The translations under genes and the position numbers were made by a program. From NCBI GenBank assembly GCA_041493205.1, contig JBGPYM010000089.1:1-11196 (forward strand): a stretch of 11,196 nt of DNA. Reading direction: 5' to 3'. Under the pieces are notes generated by a model. The model ran no database searches, was not told the origin of the DNA, and was given only the letters and a program-made list of their open reading frames with translations. This document shows positions 6,105-11,196 of the stretch, one piece after another; within the stretch, counting starts at the first letter, position 1, and every line of letters starts with the position of its first letter. Origin of the DNA: JBGPYM01 sp041493205 (GTDB lineage: Bacteria; Bacteroidota; Ignavibacteria; UBA10030; UBA6906).

Positions 6105-8935
6105 CAGAAGTCCCATCCGAAAAAGAACTGCTGGTAGAGTCCCGTCTGAAACTGCGTGAAGTTGTTCTCGATCCGCTTGCCGATGTCGTAACGAAGGACG
6201 AGCAACCCGCCGAAATTCATCCGGAGCCCCCCGCCCACGCTCCCCAGGGTTTCCGTGTATGACTTGTCCCACGCGCTCCCGGCGTCGAAGTACAACGCGC
6301 CGCGGATCGACCAGAAGCTGATGCCGCCGAAAGGAAACTGCACGGCAAACTGGTCGATGAACGGAAAGCGGAGCTCCTGGCTCGTCAACCACAGTTTTTC
6401 ACCGCGGATGGTCCACCGCGGCCATCCCCGCAGGTCCCAGCTTCCCCCCATCACGAACCGCCGCGACTCCTTCCCGTCATTGTAGAAGAGCCAGAACCGG
6501 GAAGCGAAGGCGCTCCGTGTGGCGAGCCGGAGATAGTGCCGGTAATCGAGGATCACCGAATAATAATTCACGTTGGAGAACTGGACGTCGGAAGTGTACG
6601 CGACCGTCGCGTTGAAGCGCGTCCCGTCCAGCGGCCCGCTGGGGCCCCAGAGCGAATTGTCGTGCGTGAAGGAGACGGAATTGGAAAGGAGCAGCGCGCG
6701 CCGTTCCACCAGGCTCCCCTCGATCTCGCGGCTGGAACTGCTCAGGCTCACCCCGGTTTCGATGCGCTGGAACTTGCTGAGCGGGTAGCTGAGCGCAAAA
6801 TATCCTCCGTAGACCCGCTCGAAAAAGAAATCGTCCCTGACCGTCAGATCGTAGCGCCGCCCTGTGAACCGGTAAATGCCGTACGCGTAGTTCGTCCGCT
6901 GGCCCATCGAGATCCGGGAGATCGCTACGTTGAAGCTCGACAGGAAATCCGCCTGTGACTCGGCGGTATTATAAAGAAGGAAGTAATACTGCTCGTTCCC
7001 CAGCAGGTCGCTCAGCGCCGCAACCGCTCCGCCCGTCGTGCCGAACACCGGATCGGTGGAAATTGCGCTCTGCGCAACGTCGAGACTGTACTCGCCCTGG
7101 TACCGCAAACGCTTGAGTTCCGAAACCCCCGGCGCCGTACGGGCCTCCCACGGTCTCTCTTTGTCGAGCAGATCGATCATGCGGATGTCGGTGGAAGTGT
7201 CGAGCACGGCCTGCACGTTTTTTACCGACTTGAGCTGAAAGCTCAGATTTTCAAATGTCGCGAACACGAGGTCCCCGCCCCGGGTCCACGTCGGATCGAA
7301 CGCCGATGTGGTGAACCGGGTCAGACGGGTCATGGTGCGCATCCCGCCCGGGTAGCGCCGGGTCATGTCCATGACCCAGATGTTCTGCACCCCGTCGAGG
7401 TCGGAGGTAAACGCCAGCCGCGTGCCGTCCTTCGACCATGCCGGTGAACCGGTGGAGAAGGGACCGTATGTCAGATACTCGATCCGTCCGGTCGCCACTT
7501 CGTACAGGAAAAGATTGTACGCCCCGTGCATGCCGAACGGGTTCCGGTCGGAAGAAAATGCGATCCACTTTCCGTCGGGCGACCAGGCAGGGTCCCGGTC
7601 GTCGTAATAGTCGTTGGTCACCCGGCGGAGCTCGCGGGTGGCCGGCGTAAACAAATACAGGTCGTTGTCACCCGCCTTGGTGATTGCAGTGAACGCCAGC
7701 TGCTCGCCATCAGGCGCCCAGGAGGTCGAACCGATGCTCACCAGGTCCCGGAAGCGGAACGTCTGGCTGACCTCCCCGGTGCGGACATCGGCGAGATGGA
7801 GTGCGTCGTTTTCGCCGCTCTTGGTGACGAAGGCAAGCGTGCCGTACCGCGAGATGTCTATGCGGCTCTGGAATGGATGGAAGGCCTCCAGTTCGTCCGT
7901 CTGCTCCCCTTCGACGACGTTCACCGCCGGGACGGTGGGGTCCTTTTCGTCCAGATCCTTGGAATAAATCCCCAGGTAGCCGGTCCGGTTGCCGATGAAG
8001 TAGACCGTGCGATGGGAGTCCGCCTCGAACACCACCGGCTTGGCGTTGAAACCTTCCCTGACGATGTTGACCGTCGCCATGCTCGGCGCGTCATGCGCCG
8101 CAAGAAGGGGGTAGTACTGTTTCTTTAACGCGTAAAGCCATTCCTCGTCGAATTCCTTGTAGTTCTTCCCGATGGTGATCTTAAACACCTCGCTGAAGGA
8201 GGACTCCTTCCAGAAATTGTCGAGCAGGAGCAGAATCTTCTCTTCGCCGTACGTCTTGCTGATGAACTGCAGCGCGTTCTGTCCCTCTTTGTACATGAGG
8301 AACGATCCGTATATCCTGTCCATGTCGTTCAGGCCGACGACATTTTCATTGAGCACCATGTCGCGCAGGACCATTTCTGCCTGCGCATCCCAGGCGGTGG
8401 ACCAGTACTCCGCAAGACCTTCGGTGAACCAGAGCGGCGGCATCCGGTCGACAGGCTTGCGGTGGTCGCCGAGAATCCGGGTGACCTTGCTCGTCATGAA
8501 GACGTGGACCAGCTCGTGGCGGATGACGTGCCGGAACTGTGCCGTCGAGCCGTCGGCCGGGATGACGACGCGCCCCTTCAGGAATTCGAAAAATCCTCCG
8601 ACGCCTTCGGGAATGAAGCCCCCGGTAGTGTTGGTCTGTTCAAAATGAAGGTGGGTGCTGTAGAGGATCAGCGGGACGCGCGTGTTCAGGGTGTGGTTGA
8701 ATTTCTCCTGGAGAACGGCGTAGCTCTCCTCGGCGATGAACGCCCCGCGTTCCGCAAGGTCCTTCATCTCAGTATAATAGTAGATGTCGAAGTGCTCGGT
8801 CTTGAGGACGTGCCACTCGAAGTCGGTGTACTGGACCTTATTGCGGCCAAACCAGAAAAATTGGGCGCGGGCGGGAATGATGCCCGGAAGGAGGAGGAGA
8901 ATCAGCATGCATGTTCGTACGGCGGCGCGTGTCAT
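6104..8935 (-). CDS. HExxH peptidase / TolB-like propeller / Omp85-type barrel fusion
   Basis: This is a 943-residue outer-membrane protein with three parts. After a signal peptide (MTRAAVR, hydrophobic core, cut after ARA at about 24), residues 35-275 resemble the peptidase MA (gluzincin) family: RHELVHVF has zinc ligands His140 and His144 and catalytic Glu141, and WFTEGLAEYW near 169-178 supplies the third-ligand Glu172 or Glu176. Residues about 290-560 form a TolB/WD40-like propeller with PD40 blades such as DPAWSPDGKWIAFSSDRN and SPAWSKDGTRLAFTSD. Residues about 630-943 look like a bacterial surface antigen (Omp85/BamA-type) barrel, with LRGW near 835-838 in the place of the RGF/Y motif, a YFDAGSAW strand, and a terminal Phe as expected for a beta-signal. 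No POTRA domains are recognisable. A TTG at 8974 extends the frame, but ATG 8935 gives a proper signal peptide. The stop overlaps the next gene. Function is unknown; an outer-membrane protease or assembly factor is inferred. Confidence 0.91.
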   Translation of the reverse strand: MTRAAVRTCMLILLLLPGIIPARAQFFWFGRNKVQYTDFEWHVLKTEHFDIYYYTEMKDLAERGAFIAEESYAVLQEKFNHTLNTRVPLILYSTHLHFEQTNTTGGFIPEGVGGFFEFLKGRVVIPADGSTAQFRHVIRHELVHVFMTSKVTRILGDHRKPVDRMPPLWFTEGLAEYWSTAWDAQAEMVLRDMVLNENVVGLNDMDRIYGSFLMYKEGQNALQFISKTYGEEKILLLLDNFWKESSFSEVFKITIGKNYKEFDEEWLYALKKQYYPLLAAHDAPSMATVNIVREGFNAKPVVFEADSHRTVYFIGNRTGYLGIYSKDLDEKDPTVPAVNVVEGEQTDELEAFHPFQSRIDISRYGTLAFVTKSGENDALHLADVRTGEVSQTFRFRDLVSIGSTSWAPDGEQLAFTAITKAGDNDLYLFTPATRELRRVTNDYYDDRDPAWSPDGKWIAFSSDRNPFGMHGAYNLFLYEVATGRIEYLTYGPFSTGSPAWSKDGTRLAFTSDLDGVQNIWVMDMTRRYPGGMRTMTRLTRFTTSAFDPTWTRGGDLVFATFENLSFQLKSVKNVQAVLDTSTDIRMIDLLDKERPWEARTAPGVSELKRLRYQGEYSLDVAQSAISTDPVFGTTGGAVAALSDLLGNEQYYFLLYNTAESQADFLSSFNVAISRISMGQRTNYAYGIYRFTGRRYDLTVRDDFFFERVYGGYFALSYPLSKFQRIETGVSLSSSSREIEGSLVERRALLLSNSVSFTHDNSLWGPSGPLDGTRFNATVAYTSDVQFSNVNYYSVILDYRHYLRLATRSAFASRFWLFYNDGKESRRFVMGGSWDLRGWPRWTIRGEKLWLTSQELRFPFIDQFAVQFPFGGISFWSIRGALYFDAGSAWDKSYTETLGSVGGGLRMNFGGLLVLRYDIGKRIENNFTQFQTGLYQQFFFGWDF

Positions 8936-8945
8936 GACAATGGGT

Positions 8946-8974
8946 ATGATACCGGGTTCCCGGGGGAAGCGCAA
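8946..8974 (-). promoter_or_regulatory. weak candidate internal promoter before the peptidase-barrel gene
   Basis: TATCAT (8951-8946, 5 of 6 to the -10 consensus) lies 17 bases after TTGCGC (8974-8969, only 3 of 6 to the -35 consensus). Initiation would fall within about ten bases of ATG 8935, giving a nearly leaderless message, which fits the lack of a Shine-Dalgarno there. The -10 lies in an 11-base inverted repeat GGTAT-G-ATACC (8943-8953). The evidence is thin. Confidence 0.22.
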
Positions 8975-8996
8975 CTCACGGTGCGCCGAACCGGTC

Positions 8997-9092
8997 CTAC
9001 CAGGAGGTCCCGTTGCGGAAAACCGTGACGAACAGGATAAGCGCGAGTGTCAGTATTGCCACACCGATGGCGATCTTTTGCTGCTTTGTCAT
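8997..9092 (-). CDS. 31-residue single-span membrane protein
   Basis: This short ORF begins at ATG 9092 and ends with TAG at 8997-8999. It begins MTKQQK and ends RNGTSW, with an uninterrupted hydrophobic stretch of about 19 residues (Ile7 to Phe25) between. Lys3 and Lys6 precede the span and one Arg follows it. Its ATG overlaps the isomerase stop as ATGA, the same coupling used between the later genes of the block, and it fills most of the gap before the peptidase-barrel gene. It is too short to match any family I can name, and it is too small for most automatic gene finders. It could be an inner-membrane small protein or a chance ORF in a hydrophobic frame; coupling and composition favour the first. 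Confidence 0.55.
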   Translation of the reverse strand: MTKQQKIAIGVAILTLALILFVTVFRNGTSW

Positions 9093-10138
9093 AGTTTGCC
9101 CAGTTCCTGTTTCAGCGTGTCGATCACCTCGACGGGCGTGGGGTCGACGCCGTGAAGGACCGCAAGATAGAGACTGACCCAGTCTCCGAGGGTGATCAAC
9201 GAGAACATCCTGGCAAGCAGTGATGATCCTTCACTCCAGACCTCCGCCACCCGCGGCGTGTACGCCCCGATGATCCCCTTGGTGATGTCCATCCGCACCC
9301 GGACCCGGGGATGGTCGCCTTTATCCCGAAGGAATAACACCTGGATCTCGCGCATTTGTTCCCTCAGGACCTTCCAGCCGACCAGTTCGTTGTGGTTCAT
9401 CTCCGGTAACACGTGGCCGAAGACGAGTGACTTGGCGTTTTCGGCGATCTGGCCCCGCCATCGGGTGTTCACGCTGTCGAATCGTTCCGCCGAAGAATAA
9501 ATCACTCCGATGCGCCCGCAGAACTGCCGCGCGAGCAGCAACGCCGGGTTCGACGCGTTCTCCGGGTCGGCATACTCCTTCGCGCGCGCCTCGAGCAGGG
9601 CCGCCGTCTCCGTGATGTCGCGGCGGCGGTCCTTGATGAAGCCCATCGTCGCAAGCGCGATCAGCATCGGGAAGAACGAATACCCGAGCGCGGCACGGGG
9701 AGGGGATCCCCCCGGAACGAGGATCAGGGGCGATCTTGTTTTCCGCGCACGCGCTGCGGTCGCTCCACCCGACGTGATGCAGAGGATCTTCGCCCCGCGG
9801 CGTACCGCCTCCCGGTGGGCAGCGATGGTCTCTTCCGTGTTTCCGGAGTAACTTGAGATAATAACGAGTGTATGGCGGCCGACGAAGGCCGGCAGCGTGT
9901 AATTCCTATTGACAAGAAAGGGGACCTTCAGGTCGCCTGCAAGGTAGCTGCGCAGGAGGTCTCCTGCGATCGCCGATCCCCCCAGGCCGCAGAGGACAAT
10001 CGCATCGGTCCCCCGCGCCCTGAGGGGGATCTTCGCGCTGCGCCCGATGGCGACCGCCTCCCGGACCTGCGCGGGAAAATTTTTCAAGCGCTCGTACATG
10101 CCGCCCGGGTCAACTGCGTGAATTTCTTGCAATGTCAT
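9089..10138 (-). CDS. bifunctional phosphoglucose/phosphomannose isomerase
   Basis: This 349-residue cytoplasmic enzyme of the SIS superfamily interconverts glucose-6-phosphate or mannose-6-phosphate with fructose-6-phosphate, feeding glycolysis and sugar-nucleotide synthesis. Family hallmarks are in order: CGLGGSAIAGDL at 50-61 and SSYSGNTEET at 95-103 (sugar-phosphate-binding loops), VPGGSPPRAALGYSF at 141-155, RWRGQIAENAK at 226-236, PEMNHNELVGW at 245-255 with the catalytic-type Glu and His, and DPTPVEVIDTLKQEL at 332-346. Length and motif order match the PGI/PMI group rather than the longer classical Pgi or the metal-dependent ManA. The ATG at 10138 has a GGAG ten bases upstream. The gene lies 41 bases after ptsI, linking sugar uptake or phosphate signalling with hexose-phosphate interconversion, and its stop overlaps the 31-residue ORF. 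Confidence 0.94.
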   Translation of the reverse strand: MTLQEIHAVDPGGMYERLKNFPAQVREAVAIGRSAKIPLRARGTDAIVLCGLGGSAIAGDLLRSYLAGDLKVPFLVNRNYTLPAFVGRHTLVIISSYSGNTEETIAAHREAVRRGAKILCITSGGATAARARKTRSPLILVPGGSPPRAALGYSFFPMLIALATMGFIKDRRRDITETAALLEARAKEYADPENASNPALLLARQFCGRIGVIYSSAERFDSVNTRWRGQIAENAKSLVFGHVLPEMNHNELVGWKVLREQMREIQVLFLRDKGDHPRVRVRMDITKGIIGAYTPRVAEVWSEGSSLLARMFSLITLGDWVSLYLAVLHGVDPTPVEVIDTLKQELGKL

Positions 10139-10179
10139 GAATGATGTGCTCCAGTCTGCTCGGTACGGGGTGCGCGCGT

Positions 10180-11196
10180 TCAGATGTCCAGCGGGATCTC
10201 AGGAACCTTGTCCCGTGTGGCGGTAGATAGAAACTCGTGGATCTCGTGCTCGGTCGTCAGTGACAGGGCCTTCTCTGCAACCTTCTTCGCGTCCTTCTGC
10301 CGTATCGAGAGGATGATCTTCTTGATCTCCGGCAGAACGGCCGGGACCACGCTCAGCTCGTCAATCCCCAGGCCGACCAGCAACACGGTCGCCATGGGAT
10401 CGCCTGCCATCTCGCCGCACATGCCGACCCAGACCCCGCGCTTGTGGCCCGCATCGATGATATTCTTAAGCGTACGGATCACTGCGGGGTTGAACGGCTG
10501 GTAGAGCCGGGCGACCGCGGCGTTGTCCCGGTCGACGGCCAGGAGGTACTGCACAAGGTCGTTGGTCCCGATGCTCAGAAAATCGACCTCCGCGGCGATC
10601 TGTTCCGCCATCACCGCTGCGGAGGGGACTTCGATCATGACGCCGATCTTGATCCCCGGATCGTACGCACAGCCGCGCGCGGTGAGCTCCTGCTGCGCCT
10701 GGACCACCATCGCACGGGCCGCGCGCGTTTCCTGAACAGTGGACACCATCGGGAACATGATGCGCACGTTCTTCCGTGCGCTCGCGCGGAGTATTGCCCG
10801 GAGTTGATCCAGAAACAGTTCGGGACGGTCGAGCAGAACGCGGATGCCCCGCCACCCCAGGAACGGGTTTGCTTCATGCTCGCTGTCGGGGGAGATTTTG
10901 TCCCCGCCGACGTCAAACGCGCGGAAGATGACGGTATTCGGAAAGACACGGTCGGCCACGTGCTGGTACGCGGCGTACTGATCCTCTTCGCTCGGGTAAT
11001 CGGCCCGGCCGAGGAGCTGGCTCTCCGTGCGAAACAACCCGATCCCCGCGGACCCCTGCTCCAGGGCGAATTCGATGTCGTCGGCAAACTCCAGGTTGGC
11101 GGAGAGCTCGATGTGCTTGTGGTCGAGCGTCGCCGCTGCGACCCCGGCGATGTCCACCAGGCGCTCTTCGAATTCCCTGAAGCGCTGCTTCTTCCG
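10180..11196 (-). CDS. ptsI: PTS enzyme I (phosphoenolpyruvate-protein phosphotransferase), C-terminal part
   Basis: The frame is open to the right edge, so the N-terminus is missing; 338 residues are seen of a protein usually near 570-590. Enzyme I takes the phosphoryl group from phosphoenolpyruvate and passes it to HPr. The visible part is the PEP-binding TIM-barrel and dimerisation domain: GIGLFRTESQLLGR, FRAFDVGGDK, NPFLGWRGIR, IMFPMVS, IGVMIEVPSA, FLSIGTNDLVQYLLAVDR with the metal- and PEP-binding acidic residues, and VGMCGEMAGDP carrying the active-site Cys equivalent to E. coli Cys502. The His-phosphorylation domain would lie outside the window. The extra GTG at 11157 is internal, since the frame continues upstream with enzyme-I-like sequence. 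It is the first gene seen of the unit that continues into the hexose-phosphate isomerase and envelope genes. Confidence 0.96.
   Translation of the reverse strand, partial: RKKQRFREFEERLVDIAGVAAATLDHKHIELSANLEFADDIEFALEQGSAGIGLFRTESQLLGRADYPSEEDQYAAYQHVADRVFPNTVIFRAFDVGGDKISPDSEHEANPFLGWRGIRVLLDRPELFLDQLRAILRASARKNVRIMFPMVSTVQETRAARAMVVQAQQELTARGCAYDPGIKIGVMIEVPSAAVMAEQIAAEVDFLSIGTNDLVQYLLAVDRDNAAVARLYQPFNPAVIRTLKNIIDAGHKRGVWVGMCGEMAGDPMATVLLVGLGIDELSVVPAVLPEIKKIILSIRQKDAKKVAEKALSLTTEHEIHEFLSTATRDKVPEIPLDI

Noticed and set aside
6105..6392. N-terminal extension of the PQQ-propeller protein to 6392
   Set aside because: The extension overlaps the conserved C-terminal barrel of the upstream gene, and only ATG 6104 gives a lipoprotein signal and the stop-start overlap.
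8936..8974. TTG at 8974 as start of the peptidase-barrel protein
   Set aside because: It would place charged and proline-rich residues ahead of an otherwise normal signal peptide and has no ribosome-binding sequence.

Overview
All ten recognisable genes in this GC-rich bacterial window lie on the minus strand, so transcription runs from high to low coordinates. No convincing plus-strand gene, tRNA, rRNA, CRISPR array or insertion sequence was seen. The organism is most likely a member of the Bacteroidota/Chlorobiota/Ignavibacteria (FCB) branch. Three things point there: a PorZ-like propeller typical of type IX secretion lineages, a bifunctional phosphoglucose/phosphomannose isomerase, and an envelope gene set of PEGA, PQQ-propeller and Omp85-type proteins. 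Shine-Dalgarno sequences are weak or absent in front of several genes, which fits, but the assignment is inference and no species can be named.

Layout in transcription order. (1) Right end, 8997-11196: the C-terminal half of ptsI (PTS enzyme I, cut by the window edge), a bifunctional phosphoglucose/phosphomannose isomerase, and a 31-codon membrane ORF whose ATG overlaps the isomerase stop. (2) 4153-8935: an envelope block. A 943-residue protein joins an HExxH peptidase, a TolB/WD40-type propeller and an Omp85-type beta-barrel. It is followed without a gap (TGATG overlap) by a BamB-like PQQ-propeller lipoprotein, then (ATGA overlap) by a PEGA-repeat protein with two C-terminal membrane segments. 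(3) 3995-4152: the only real break between genes. It holds a near-consensus sigma70-type promoter and an imperfect Crp/Fnr-type dyad over its -35 element. (4) 1-3994: a second transcription unit with a Crp/Fnr-family regulator, a PHP-domain phosphoesterase, lumazine synthase (ribH) and a PorZ-like propeller lipoprotein that runs off the left edge.

The first unit appears to combine sugar-phosphate and PTS metabolism with an outer-membrane module. The peptidase-propeller-barrel protein would sit in the outer membrane with its protease and propeller in the periplasm, and the BamB-like lipoprotein and PEGA protein are its likely partners. That module and the hidden 31-residue protein are the least explained parts. 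The second unit mixes regulation, nucleic-acid or phosphoester turnover, riboflavin synthesis and probable type IX secretion or cell-surface function. The PorZ-like gene carries two long G tracts that may be prone to slippage.
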